The translations under genes and the position numbers were made by a program. The notes beneath the pieces are model-generated. The model saw only the letters and a list, made by a program, of their open reading frames with translations, did not search any database and was not told where the DNA came from. Below, one piece after another: positions 21,529-33,859 of a stretch of DNA of 64,000 nt (positions are counted from its first letter, which is position 1; every line of letters begins with the position of its first letter). This DNA is from Primulina eburnea (taxonomy: Eukaryota > Streptophyta > Magnoliopsida > Lamiales > Gesneriaceae): positions 47,437,693-47,501,692 of the forward strand of contig NC_133103.1 in NCBI RefSeq assembly GCF_022965805.1. Reading direction: 5' to 3'.

Positions 21529-24500
21529 TCAATCAGAAGCCAGAAGATCAATTGCCAAAAAATAACTTCCAACAGCTACAAAAAAGATGCAAGTGCACAA
21601 CGAACCGTCCTCAATCGTATGCCATTCAACAACAAGTTTCTATCTGCTGGGTGGATCCAAGTTAGCCTCTCGAGTCTTGTTCCTGGTTTGCGCCATTTAA
21701 GCACCTCTCCATGGATATATACTGCAGGAAACATTTCAAAGAATAAGATATGTTATCCGAGGCGCAAGGACATAAACAAGGGTCATACTTAAATGATAAA
21801 ACGAACCAAAGAGAGCCGCACACAAGCTATTTTTTAATATTTAAAACTTGGGCTTGAATTTTTTTAGCCAACTCAAAACCCGGGCAACACAACGCGCCTT
21901 TTGCAAGGGCTCTGTGCCTGTGGCTTTGCCCAGCACCCAGTCGCCTTTTATAACAATGACACGTAACAACAATTTGATCACCAAGAAGGTTCCATGCCCA
22001 AACTCCATCATATTCCTTTGCCATGGTCATACAAAAGAGATGACTATGACAATTGACACAGTTGTCTATAAAAGTGAATGTGCATTTTGAAGATAGGCGT
22101 CTCCGCTCAACGGAGAACCCAATGAAGCTTCGAGAAAGATTGAGTATTTGAACTAGGAATGATTACTAACAAAACTGAACAGCAACCAACTCCTTGTACA
22201 TTGTGATCGACTTTTAGCGGTGTCGAAACAATGAGAAGCAGCACCAGCAATGGAACCGGAAACTCCAGCCGCAATACTAACAGCCAGTGGAGACAATGGG
22301 CCCACGTCTTCATCACCCCTGAACAACACAGTCTACACTATGAGGAAAAGAAGGCAAACAGACAGACCATTAGTACAATTTTTTTCAGTTATCTATAGAA
22401 AATTTAGACACACATGAACTCCAAATCACAAGCCACTCTGCTGAATATCCGCAACTTAATTCTGAAAAGCAAAGATTACAAATTTTACCAACTTATCAAA
22501 CTTCACAGCCAAACTATCACATTAAACTCTACATTTTTGCCATCCAAATGAAGGAGATGATTTTATCTGGCGTATCAAAGAATCTACCCTGCAGAACTTT
22601 GAACAGCAGTGTAGAATTCAGAAGATTAACTTGAACAATAATGAAAAAAATATTATTTCAGATAATAAATTTAAAAGTCAGTCTTATTGCTTTGTGCTTT
22701 CTGTTTCATGTCTGTTTTTTGTTGATTTGCAATGAGAGAGAATGTACAGTGAGAAACATCTTCTTGAAAAATGAGACATAAGACATCCACATAAACCTCC
22801 AAACAAGACAAAACTGAATAAGGTAAAGACTGATTAAGTATGACAGATTGAATTTCCAACTCGAGAAAGCACTTTGACGGACATTGCAAAAGCTACATCC
22901 AGCCCATATACCACAAGGCGCTACAGAGTATGGCAGTATATAATCATTCCAATCGTGAGAAAATGGCAAAGATAAGTTAAAAGAGAGTGATTTTCTCAGT
23001 TCTTCTGCCCTTTGGTTACGCTAATAGCTACCATTTATATCAAACAAATTTATGCCATCACGTGATTAAAAAAAATTAATGAAGACAAAGTTAAAAACAA
23101 CCAAATGCATAATTCAGAGGTGGCTAGTCGACTAGGTTTGGGTTAGTTGAGGTTTGCTCTATAACTCTGCCATACTGGTGACCATAAGACAAGCTAGAAA
23201 TGCAATTGTCATTCTGAAATGTTGGTAATGAAAAATCTCGCCTCAGAAAGGATAATCAACAGAAAAAGTAAAACCACTCGCACAAGAAAAATTCCACTTT
23301 TATCTCAGTCACAGCCTACACAAGCTTTCCCCACCAACACTATCAATAAACAGGTGTGAACAATATATTTAGGTATGGCATTTCAGGTCCGAAACTTTTA
23401 AGTGCTCAAGAATAGGAATCAACATTTTATAGACTAAAATTAGCAAGAAAATCACATTTTCAAACCCCAGAGAGAAAATTCAACCATTAAAACTTAGATG
23501 GACAACCATTTTTGGATGTATATTAATATTAACCTGGGTATAGGGTCCATTCCCACTGCTTTCCAATTTACCATTGCATTGTGCAGAAATTGCCAGCTCG
23601 AGAAAAATATGCCACCAAATATTGAGTCCCGAAATGCTCCAGATCTAAGACCTCTCCATAGACCACGCCATCCTTCCAACGCAATGACGTCTGATGGCTT
23701 TCTGACATTACTGACAGCTGGTGGCCTCCCAGATCCGGTCATCATCCATGGATATTCTCTCAATGCACTTACCAGATTTTCATGTTTAGTGGTCAAGGTG
23801 GACAAAATGCCCATAGAGTTACTCATTGACATCATATTCATTGTATATCTGGGTAGCAAGCTTGAAATTAAAGGGGAAACGGAACTCTTTTCAGCAATCG
23901 ATGAAGAGTGCGGACAACGAGAGGCATAAGCCACCTGGGCACGAAGTTTAATAATTTCAAAGGGAGATCTTACAAGTGACTCAACCCAAGTGACTCAACC
24001 ATGCCAGCAGCAAACCCAGCCATTAGTGCCTCAGAGACATCAACATAAGAATCTACACGGCCATCTGACATAAAACAACATGTGGGCAAGTATAACATAA
24101 TCATTGATACATGATAGGATTTTCTAAGAGCCAAAACATGAATAAAGATGTGTCCTTCCTTCTCATAGCATAAAAATCTTTCATAAACATAATCTGTACA
24201 ATGGTGGAGACAAGCATGTGCATGAAGAACAGGGTATCTGTCATAATGTTGATTTCTAAATCAATTCCTTACATAAGCAATTCAATTATATTCACTGCTT
24301 GTCACTTGTCACTGTAAATAAAATTTGCAGCGCACCAATGTCCAGAATGTTTACTCATTAACCTAATCTTTACTGTCATATTACAGATATTAAGAGCGCA
24401 ATCTCTGTAAACTTTATGTTACCTGTTTCATCTGGTGGCAAATCATTGTTAACACACAAATTCGATCTTTAGTTAGTAGCACTTGTGCTTGATCACATTG

Positions 24501-27500
24501 TTGAAACTTGTCTAATGTAACAACTTTGACAGAAAGCATAAATAGCAAAACAATGCACCCCACATAATATCCCTTCTGTCGAATGAACACAACCTAACTC
24601 GGTTAGAAATCCACAATGATGACTAAAATAGTCAAGCAAAAGCTTGAGATAGGTATCATTAGTCATGTGACCCCTTTACTTTACAAATTTCTAATCCATG
24701 CCCATGGTGCATATCTTCATACAGGTTAGATATATTCAGAGAGTTGGTCAAAATATAAGTCTATTTGACCTTCCTGATAAAACTATGTGTACTTGCTTTC
24801 ATATATTTGGTCCCCTGATAGAAAACATTTGCATAATACATCACAAAAGTTTTGAGCAAGTTCGCCGTCAGAAAGTAAAGGTGCAGCAAGCAGAAAAAGA
24901 GGACTACAGAGAATGAAAGATACAGAAAAGTAAATACCTTTATAAAAGGCCGTTGATATCTCATAAACACCAAAGCGAGCTCCAAGACCAAATATTCTCC
25001 CCACAATCCACCATCCAAGACCACTATACAAACCTAAAAAAGGAAATCGGACAAAACCAATTGAGATAATTATTTAGGGGAGTGAATTTAAATTGGATGA
25101 TTGGGTACTCTGATATAGTTAGACTTGATTCATTTCCTGACATATGTAAGAATTTTAAATTGATTTCATTTCATATACAAATTTAGGTATTTCGTCTTTA
25201 AAAATCTATCTTTAGCATTCACATATTAAGGCAATATCAGTAACATACATTTCCTCAAATTCTTCTATTTTCAGGTGGCCTATCAAACCCACAATGGTAA
25301 AAGGAAAGTGTCACAGAGTACTTGAAACTCAGGATACTAGTGCTTGCAGAGTTGATTTTTTTTTTTTGGGTTAACAATTCCACAAGGGCATGGACAAATT
25401 TGGAGCAATATTAACATGACATGAGGAATAAGGAGCTGACAAATAATCTTTGAACTCCAAGACTCATTTAACACCGACTCATTAAGCAATATTTTGTCAT
25501 CTACGGAAACATATGCATGCAAATGTCATTGTGTATACAGTGGTAAGATGCACGGCACATAATTTGAGCCACAATTCCTGATCAGTAAATTGATTTTGTC
25601 ACAAATATTTATGTTCAACAATGAAAAGATTATGTCTTTGCAATTTACAAAACTCCCTATGCCTAATAAATGTTGGAAAAGGTGAGTAACTAAAATTAAC
25701 CTGAATATCCAGATATAGCTCGTACTCTAGCAAGAACCTGACCCACAGCCAACTGTCTCCTAGTAGTGGATCCGGTTGGATCTCGGTTTTCTACACACCC
25801 AAACGTAGCGGAAGTTTTAAAAAAATTTATTTTATTTTGACAATCAAAATATGTTTAGAAGCTCGTATGATTTTCATAATCAAACATACATAGGATGTTA
25901 AAGATTATACCTTTGTGAATTAAATCACTTGGCTCCAACTATTCCGGGGTTAGCGGAGATAGCTCTTCGTGAATCCATACGAACGTTCTTCGATCTACTT
26001 CGAATTAGGTCCAAACGACTAGATGGTTTATTCCTCTTCCAATTTGCACTAGAAAATTGGAAGATATTTTCCGTTGAGATAAAAACGAGAGACGGCTCAA
26101 ACTTTTCTTCAAAAGAAAGTGGCCAAAATTCTTTGATAGGAGAAGAGAGAGTTTTCGAAAATCCTTAGGAGATGGAGGCTAGGGTTTTCAAAAATTATGA
26201 ATGAATTAAATTAAACTCTAAGCCTAATACACATATATATAAGCTTAGGGCCCATTAACTTAATTAAATACTTAATGGGCTTAATCAATTAATTATTCTA
26301 GTCCAACTAGTTTAATTAATTAATTAATCTTTTAAAGTCCAATTAAGAACCTTAATAATATGTATGTTGATCTTGTACTCCTACAAGCTCATTATACATA
26401 TACCCATTACATTTAATTTAATTCTTTTATAAATTCAACATTTGAATTTAATATTTAAATTATAAATTCAACTCCTTGAATTTATCACCTCCAAAATTTA
26501 ATATTTAATAAACTCAACTTTTGAGCTTAATAAATTAAATCCTCAAATTTTATAAATTCAACTCCTTGAATTTATTCTCTCCAAATTTCTTAAATTCAAC
26601 TTCTTGAATTTACTATCTTATAAATTCAACTCCTTGAATTTATTTTCTCAAAATTTAATTATCATAAATTCAACTCCTTGAATTTATTATATCATAATAT
26701 AAATTCAACTCCTTGAATTTATTCTCTCAACGGGAACAAATAATCTAGTACTTGTGTGACCCTCAATGGTTCAGGGATACAGCTAGCCGTGGGTTCACAA
26801 CTCTTTGTGATTCAGGACATAATCCTTTATTCGGGTTTACCCTAATTAGCCTCATTCTTTCTATCAACACTTTGATCAAGAATGTCAAAACTCATTTCTG
26901 ATTGCACCCATCGGATCATGGTAAGAGCGTCTAGTAGCATCGCCCCATGATCCCCTAGGTATCACTGATAGTGCCTGCAAGAACCAGTCGATTATGATTA
27001 ACGTACAGTACAATCCCTTCATCTCATATATCCCGATCGAATCTGCAACCATTGGTTCATCGAGGGTTGCATATTAATTCGATAACTATGTGATAACTAT
27101 AATAGTGGCATCGCGTGTACTATTTGGAGAACTCCTTCTCCAACGTACATCTCGTACTCTGGCCAGAGATTCCATGCACTATTATTTCATTAGATCACAT
27201 AGGATATCCGCACCCGTAGGTGAGCGGTGAATCCCCGACTACAATGCACTGGCTCCTATATGTGTCGCAACTGTACCCAACCTCGCCACCTGATGACTCT
27301 CCTGGAGCCGGTAAACGAGTCAAAGCACAGCCCTAGCATATAGAGCCTCAGTGTTGTCCCGGGTCGTAAGGACTAATGGTGTACAATCATAACCACGGAC
27401 TTATCCTCTCGATGAATGATAACCCCTTGGAAAGTCCGAGGGAGGGTTGTTCGGTATAATCATCATATGACTACCCATCTGCATGTTTGGACATCTCTAT

Positions 27501-28044
27501 GCCCTTACCAAGAAACGCAGTACACAACATCACAGATGCTAGTCTCGAGCTCAAGCGACCTTTATCCCTGTTTTAGGCGGCTGAATCGACTAAGAACGAA
27601 TTTAGAATATGCAGTGTTTACAAATGAGTTTCAACATCGAATTACGATTCATTTGTATTAAAGCATAATCAAGGACTTTATCTATGCTGATTGCATGAGT
27701 ATACAGATAAAGTATAACAAGACCATAAAATGTTAAATTATATTAAAATAAAGATTGTTTATTTCATTTGAGTCAATAATTCCCTAGCCAACCGTTGGCT
27801 TGCAGGGCATCTACTCTAACAGATCCAACCTGTTTTCTATGTTTGTTTTAGTGCTAATGGATATTGAAACAAAGAAAATTTAAGGGAACGATAAAATGCA
27901 AGTCCACCAAATAAAGAAAACTATAGCATTAGTTCTCATGGTCAGAACCTGTTTCAAGACTGTGAGACTATGAAGAGGGTAAATGATGGTAGTGCCAAGA
28001 GCCACAGATGCAGAAGCAGCAACTACATGGACTGCGAATGTATT
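21529..28044 (-). pseudogene. Mitochondrial carrier family (MCF) gene copy 2, broken
   Basis: Exons on the minus strand, with GT/AG borders: 28044-27949 (VVAASASVALGTTIIYPL), 27829-27822 joined across an insertion to 25773-25701 (STTRRQLAVGQVLARV), 25035-24937 (LGWWIVGRIFGLGARFGVYE), 24064-23534 (carrier signature SPFEIIKLRAQ, then GLWRGLRSGAFRDSIFGG), 22318 to about 22130 (SGSIAGAASHCFDTAKSRSQ), and 21731-21529 (WRKPGTRLERLTWIHPAD, ending IDLLASD). Carrier proteins have three repeats of two membrane helices and move metabolites across organelle membranes; the substrate is unknown here. Three breaks: a 2048-bp insertion in exon two, a 14-bp tandem duplication (CAAGTGACTCAACC at 23973-23986 and 23987-24000) that shifts frame, and one-base shifts in the last exon. 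The N-terminal exon was not found. Confidence 0.82.
25774..27821 (-). mobile_element. 2-kb insertion, probable solo LTR or LARD-like element
   Basis: It is flanked by a perfect 5-bp duplication GATCC (25769-25773 and 27822-27826). On the minus strand it starts TGTTAGAGTAGATGCC and ends GAGATCCAACC, close to the TGTT...AACA form of LTR ends. No gene is present; open frames such as 25929-26168 look fortuitous. From about 26440 to 26730 the motif AAATTCAACTCCTTGAATTT repeats roughly ten times, and 26750-27600 is less AT-rich. Without an internal region, a solo LTR is the simplest reading. Confidence 0.72.
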
Positions 28045-28611
28045 CTACATTAATTCGTGCATCTGAATAAATTAAATGGCATACGCCTTCACTCAAATGG
28101 AAAGCAGAGGTGATTGGATAAAGGAGAGGTTTAAAGGCTGCTTGACTCAGTTCTGAGCCAATGGGTATCCTGAGGCGGGACACCCGGCCCAATTCCTTGA
28201 TCCCATAAAATGCCAAGAGGACCTGCCCGAGGAGGGGAGGTATCCGGGTCAGACGAAACAGACGGGGAGGAGGTCGAACAAGAGAAGCCTTGGAGCATCT
28301 CCAGCCCATTCTCTATTTTGGAGAGTTTCGTCCCCAAAACGGAGAATTCTAAAGTCCTCTCAATTTATATTTTTTACTAATATTTAACATGTGCGATGCA
28401 CAAGATGATATTATTAAAAATTAGTGAAAAATGAATAAAAATTTAAATTGAAAAAATAATATAATTATAAAAACTATTTTTCGTTAATTTTAAAAAACTT
28501 TCTTAAATACAACACACGTCGATTAAATTTTTTTAGCTGACAATCACTATCATATATCAAAATTTTAGATTGTATTAGCCTAAGGCAATGGCATGATGCT
28601 TATCGTGTTTA

Positions 28612-29218
28612 GGTAGTGTTTGGTTCGGGTGATTAGGAGGGATTGATTATTTTATCCTACCTAGTCAATCGTTTGGTTCACGTGATTATTTAACCAAGTC
28701 AATACCTCCTATGAATGATTAGATTATATTAGGTGGGTTAAAATAATACCTCCTCACCCCCTAGGATTATTTATCCAAATCTTAATCCTTCTTATTTTCC
28801 AATTTTACCCTTCTCCTATATCCAAACTCACCACCACTTCCCGCCATGACCGCCGCCACCGGCCACCGCCCGCCGCCGCCAGACCCCCGCCGGTCGTCGC
28901 CGGAAGACCACCCACCGCCGGCGTCGCCGCCGCCACCCACCGCCGACCGTCGACGGCCGCCAGACCACCCACCGCCGGCGTCGCCGCCGGACCGCCGCCG
29001 CCGAACTGCCGCCGCGCCAGCCCGCCACCATCGCCGCCGGAGTGGAAGAAAAAAAAAAGAAGGGGCAATTTTGTCCTTTCATCAAAAAATTCAAAATTAT
29101 CCACACTTAAAAATCATACCAAACATAACACCATATAATACATTCCTACAACAATCATTTTCTTTATCATTTACTTACTAATCATTAGTTTATTTTATCC
29201 TCCAAACCAAACGCAGCC
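28612..29218. mobile_element. 607-bp MITE with GC-rich core
   Basis: The ends GGTAGTGTTTGGTTCGGG and the complement of CCAAACCAAACGCAGCC match as an imperfect inverted repeat. The target duplication TTA is at 28609-28611 and 29219-29221, as in PIF/Harbinger MITEs. The core 28840-29045 is an island of CCGCCG-type sequence with a roughly 57-bp unit repeated (ACCCACCGCCGGCGTCGCCG near 28908 and again near 28965). Proline/arginine-rich open frames there result from composition. Confidence 0.8.
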
Positions 29219-30204
29219 TTAGTGTATTGATATCTACCACCAACCTTAATACATATTTAATTTTTGAGAAGCTATATATTATTATTTTTTAACATGTGAT
29301 AAAAAAATATTTTTAAATCAAATTCAATAAAATTAATGAGAAATATTTTTTTTAAAATTCAATAATTTCATCTAAATCCATATTCACAAACAATGTTATG
29401 ACATGACACGTGTTTGAGACATTTGAATGATAACAATAATTGCTTCATCCATATTTTTTATCCAAATGAGTTCTGATTTTATCTACAAAATCTCTTCATA
29501 ATATACACAGCAGCATATTATTACCAAAAAAATGAAATATGCGATTATAAATAAATTATGTATAAACCAGAAATTTTAATTTATTAATATTTACTATGTG
29601 TATTCCAAAATAATTTCAATAAATTTTTTAAGATGTCTCCTAATAAGATGTGTACTTTCTTTAGAATTGGTAATCATTTCATTTCCATTACGTGACATTT
29701 TATACTAACATATATCCGTGAACTTTGTGATATAGAAAAAAATTATCACATTAGTAAATACGTAATAATTAAAAAAATTTACAAACAGAAGAATAATATT
29801 TTTTTACTTATCGATCATTAAATCAGATTTCAAACTTTTCATATGTAGGTAGTTCATAGCAACGAACAAATCTAAATTTAAACGAACATTACATCTTGGA
29901 ATGATTCAACTCAGATATGGTGCCGAAAAGATGAGCAATTTCATAATTCAATTTTAGAGTCGATAAATTTAGTAAGATAAATAAAAGTAGTTTCTAATAT
30001 AATATGTAATATTGCATTATTTATAATTTAAAATTCAAATAAGACATCCCAATGGACAAAAATTATAAATTTGGATGTTTTTGGCAGAATTATATCATAC
30101 ATTAATTCTTTGAAAATATGAAAATCTCGAATTATATGCGTTGGGTGTCAACATTTCTGATTATTGAGGGTAATTTAATGTCCATTTGAAACTCTTTTTG
30201 AGGG
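29219..30204. other. AT-rich interior of Harbinger composite, no gene seen
   Basis: Strongly AT-rich sequence with no supported frame lies between the MITE and the transposase 3' end. It may include other decayed insertions; none has clear ends. Confidence 0.5.
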
Positions 30205-31180
30205 TAATTCAATTCCCTTTCATCTTCAATAATCATATTATGCATTATAATGCATGTTGTCATGATATCATGCAGCACTTGCTTGCTCCAAACTCATGCA
30301 AGTCTAGTGATTATCGTCCACTTTGATTGCAGTACTCGAAATGCTCGTTCAACATTTCTTCTGCAACTTTCTTGTCGTGCTGCAAAATATTTCTTCTTTG
30401 GACCTTGTGGATTGTGACATAGTTAGCGGGGGGAACTACCACATTGGCCAAATTAACAAAGAGATGAGATTTTGACAACACGTTAATGTCATTGTTTGAA
30501 CCTGGCAAACCAAAGTATGCATGCCATATCCACAACTCGTAATCTGCTACGGCCTCCAAAATTATTGTTGGTTTTCTGCTACGACCAGCATATTGTCCAA
30601 CCCAACCTGTTGGACAGTTTTTCCACTTCCAATGCATACAATCTAGGCTTCCCAGCATCCCCGTGAATCAACGTTGTTTTCCAGTAAGGATAATTCTTTC
30701 AATGTCCTCAGCATTGGGAGACCGAAGATACCACTCACCAAACACCTCCACCACAGCTCGGAAAAATCTTTTTAAACTTTCAATCATAGTAGACTCCCCG
30801 ATTTTAATATACTCATCTGTTGAATCTGTTGCCACACTGTATGCTAAGATACACATTGTGGATTTTATCTTCTGGTATGGGGACAACCCGGGCCTCCCCA
30901 ACGCGTCTACTTTCTGTACGAAGTAATTATCATGTTGTTGAATGGATTCCATAATTCGCAATAATAGCCGACGAGACATTCAAAAACGTCGCTTGAACAT
31001 TGATTCATTGTACATTGGAGACTCAGAAAAATAGTCATTGTACAAGCATTGTTCAGCGGCTAATCTGACTCGATTAATCACAACATGGCCAGAGATCGAG
31101 CCTCGATGGTGCAAATTATCACATTCTTGGAAGTAATTGGAGACAACGGTAGCACTGTTTATGAGTTGTCTTAAAACCAT
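30205..31180 (-). pseudogene. PIF/Harbinger transposase (DDE_Tnp_4 / ALP1-like)
   Basis: From ATG at 31180 the frame reads FQECDNLHHRGSISGHVVIN, an in-frame TGA (30980-30982), then FVQKVDALGRPGLSPYQKIK and VVEVFGEWYLRSPNAEDIER, a second in-frame TGA (30668-30670), then MLGSLDCMHWKWKNCPTGW and YFGLPGSNNDINVL. The Asp of LDCMH and of NNDINV are the first two catalytic residues. The third (Glu of NVERAFRVLQ) is present but in a shifted frame near 30330. The last readable block is MHNMIIEDERE near 30215, where similarity ends. Two stops, a frameshift and a missing C-terminus make it inactive. The enzyme would cut and paste elements with TWA targets. Confidence 0.87.
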
Positions 31181-31600
31181 TTGTTATTCGTCAATAAGAT
31201 TTAACTCATCTTTATGTTGGCACTAGGTTGATCTTCGTTGTCAAATGACGACGAAGATGCGTAGAAAGAAAAACTTGAAGGATCTCCCTCATGAAAATTC
31301 ATTTTTGAGCAAGATGAGTAAATTGTGAAGAAGCCATTGGTTTTTAAATAAGTGATGACATTTTTTATTTTAGTTATTTTAGATATTTTAATTTCTTTTA
31401 AATATTATATGAAATAAAAGCCAACTCATTTTTTTTGTCACGGGTTGTGTATTTCAATAAAGCCACGGGCTATGCATTTCCACTAAAAGCATTTTAATAA
31501 AGCCATGGGCTAATCATTTCCACATTTTTTTGTCACGGGCTATGTATTTCCACTAAAAGCCAACTAAGGGTTGTCTAGTTGAAGTCAGCTATCACGTGTA

Positions 31601-31740
31601 GTCTAGTCGCAATCAGAGACAACCCATCTGTCAGCTCTTGTCTATATATCAGCTGTCACATTGCAGTCAGCTGGCACGGGTGTCTAGTCGCAATCAGAGA
31701 CGACTCATCTGTCAACTCTTGTCTATATACCAGCTGTCAC
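31601..31740. repeat. Tandem repeat between transposase and ORF1
   Basis: A unit beginning GTCTAGTCGCAATCAGAGAC and ending CAGCTGTCAC occurs at about 31603-31673 and 31682-31740. Inverted relatives (GTTGTCTTTGATTGTGACTA) lie at about 36222 and 38302 in the other arm. It sits in the divergent promoter region of the two Harbinger genes. Confidence 0.7.
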
Positions 31741-32847
31741 AGACTATGTATTTCCACTAAAAGCCAACTGAAGGGTGGGTTGTCACGTTGCAGTCAAATT
31801 TCGTATCCCAAAACTAATAAATCTAATTAATTTAAATTTCTACCGTCAGATCAGATATCATTTAATTTAGACCGTTGATCCAGATTTCTTATCCCAATTG
31901 TTTTGGCTATAAATTGAAGTATCATTCAAAGCAATGACACCACTCCTACAAATTGAATAATTATTTACGATCAAATGACTTCATCTAAACGTTGTGTTGC
32001 ATTCTCAATCGAGGACAAACTACTCGTGATGGCTTATCTTGATGTCTCCCAAAATCCAATAATTGGTATATACCAATCACACGACAGGTTATGGTACGAG
32101 TGGCAGTTACATACAACGAACAATTCACCGGTGAATCAACAGAGCCTCGAACTATTAAGGCCCTCCAATGTCGCTGGTTCAACATAAACCAAATTGTCCA
32201 AAACTTTAGTTCATGTATTAGCCAGGTGGAACTTAGCCGTCCAAGTGGTGCTTCTGAGAAAGACATTGTGAGTAATTAATTTTCTTTATCATATTTCTGT
32301 GAAATTATATTTTTACATTCTGCAACTAAGATACAATTCATACTTTGTTATAATTGGATCAAGAAAAAGCTTTATTTAAGCAATCAGCTGGGTCGACTTG
32401 GCGGTTGGATCATGTATGGTCTATACTTAAGGACCAAGAGAAGTTTAGGTCATCAAACACTATTTTACCTAATTTCATACCAAACCACGGGAGTAACGAC
32501 TCATCCCAGTCTCATTATTCTCCCAATACTGAATCACAGTGACCCGATTCTCCAGGGCTATCTAGATTTGCTAAAAACCTGGATGAAGATAATCCGTCAG
32601 GAGGGAGTTCTTAGCATCCAATTGACATTAAAAAAGCCAAAGCCAAAAGAAAAGCTACTGAAGAACACTTGAAGGACATCGCCACTATGGCCAAATGTAC
32701 TGATAAAATGGTGGCTGTGATGGAGAATGCTGAGGTACATCGACAACAGCTCGTTGATATTGAGAAACTATAATGCCCAGATTCGACAACTGTCTTTACT
32801 GTATCAAGACGGGTCTTTCCAGCGTGCTTATGTCCTCACTCACACGC

Positions 32848-32958
32848 ACCCTGAGAAACTTTCCAGGGGGTCACCCATCCCAAAATTACCCCAAGTCAAG
32901 CACGCTTAACTTTGGAGTTCTTATGTGATGAGCTACCGAAAATAAAATACACCTTCTT
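32848..32958 (-). promoter_or_regulatory. 5S rRNA-like segment in Cassandra 3' LTR
   Basis: On the minus strand AGAACTCCAAAGTTAAGCGT and GGGATGGGTGACCCCCTGG match plant 5S rRNA closely, including the C-box region of the internal RNA polymerase III promoter. The 5' third of 5S is poorly kept. Confidence 0.85.
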
Positions 32959-33315
32959 GATATGAGTAGTACATATCAAATCTTTTAAGCCTTCTTCAAC
33001 TGTACAGTCCATTACATTGAACAGTCTCAGAATCCCTCTCATTCTGGTGTGGGATCAGTTCATTCATGTTCTCTCCACCAAGAAGCCTGCCAGGAGCCGC
33101 TCATTGTCCGTGCAACCTCATGGCACCGGCGATCACCCCCTGCCCTCTTCTGCCCCGGGCCTCAAATGCCCACCAGCTTCCGCTTGGTTCATCCCCGAAC
33201 CACACCGTACTAAGAGAGGTCGGCTCTGATACCAACTTTAACGCCCCAGATTCGACGACTGTCCTCACTGTATCAAGCGGGTCTTTCCATCGTGCTTATA
33301 TCCTCACTCACACGC

Positions 33316-33425
33316 ACCTTAAGAAACTTTCCAAGGGGTCACCCATCCCAAAGTTACCCCAAGTCAAGCACGATTATATTTGGAGTTCTTATGTGATGAG
33401 CTAATGAAAAGAAGATGCACCTTCT
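33316..33425 (-). promoter_or_regulatory. 5S rRNA-like segment in Cassandra 5' LTR
   Basis: This is the same segment in the upstream LTR (minus strand): AAGAACTCCAAATATAATCG, then GGGATGGGTGACCCCTTGG. It has more changes than the other copy in the A/intermediate box region (ATATAATCGTG for GTTAAGCGTG), so its promoter strength may be lower. Confidence 0.8.
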
Positions 33426-33859
33426 TGATATGAGTAGTACATATCAAATCTTTTAAGCTCTCTTCAACTGTACAGTCCATTACATTGAACAGTCTCGGAA
33501 TCCCTCTCATTCTGGTGTGGGATCTGTTCATTCATGTTCCTTCCACCTAAAATCCTGCCAGGAGCCGCTCATTGTCCGTGCAAACTCATGGCACCGGCGA
33601 TCACCCCCCGCCCTCTTCAGGCCCGAGCCTCACAGAAACAATGGAATGCGATAATGGCTTTTAAGGAAGAAAATAAAATGCTAAGGATGAACCCTATGTG
33701 CGTTGATAAATCAGTATGTGCATACTTGATAAGAACAACAAAAAATTTGGCAGAAAAGAATGGAGACGGGGGATGGCTCTGACGGGACTTCTACACCGTT
33801 TGGGGAGTTCCTCGGAGGAACTTCACCATCCGAGTCCAACCTTCCACCATACTAATTTA

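Larger units (their letters stand above)
32769..33634 (-). mobile_element. Cassandra TRIM retrotransposon, complete
   Basis: Two direct repeats of 398 bp (32769-33166 and 33237-33634) enclose a 70-bp centre. The centre holds, on the minus strand, TTGGTATCAGAGC (initiator Met tRNA primer site, at 33223-33235) and a purine-rich AAGCGGAAGCTGGTGGG before the second LTR. The target duplication GAAAC is perfect (32764-32768 and 33635-33639). Each LTR carries 5S-rRNA-like sequence, the hallmark of Cassandra. It encodes nothing and depends on other elements for movement. It sits in exon 2 of Harbinger ORF1. Confidence 0.93.
31975..33845 (+). pseudogene. Harbinger ORF1, Myb/SANT-like DNA-binding protein, left copy
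   Basis: Exon 1 starts at ATG 31975 with MTSSKRCVAFSIEDKLLVMA, shifts frame near 32090, continues ALQCRWFNINQIVQNF and ends at the splice site GACATT|GTGAGT (32268). Exon 2 from about 32354 reads STWRLDHVWSILKDQEKF, then a Lys-rich tail. It is split at 32769 by a Cassandra TRIM and resumes at 33640 to about 33845. PIF/Harbinger elements need such a trihelix/Myb-like partner of the transposase to bind DNA. Stops and frameshifts make it inactive. The right copy at 34940-35960 is better kept. Confidence 0.82.

Noticed and set aside
25929..26168. 79-codon ORF as a gene
   Set aside because: Lies within the 2-kb insertion in the carrier exon, no domain, short.
28131..28337. 68-codon minus ORF as first exon of the carrier gene
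   Set aside because: It crosses the left end of the Harbinger composite at 28293 and shows no similarity to carrier N-termini; the first exon remains unidentified.
28805..29181. Overlapping Pro/Arg/Gly-rich ORFs on both strands
   Set aside because: Products of CCG-repeat composition inside a MITE; no recognisable protein family.
32769..33634. Tandem 5S rRNA gene cluster
   Set aside because: The 5S-like parts lack a good 5' third, lie within 398-bp direct repeats with a Met-tRNA primer site between them, and the whole has a 5-bp target duplication: a Cassandra TRIM, not rRNA genes.
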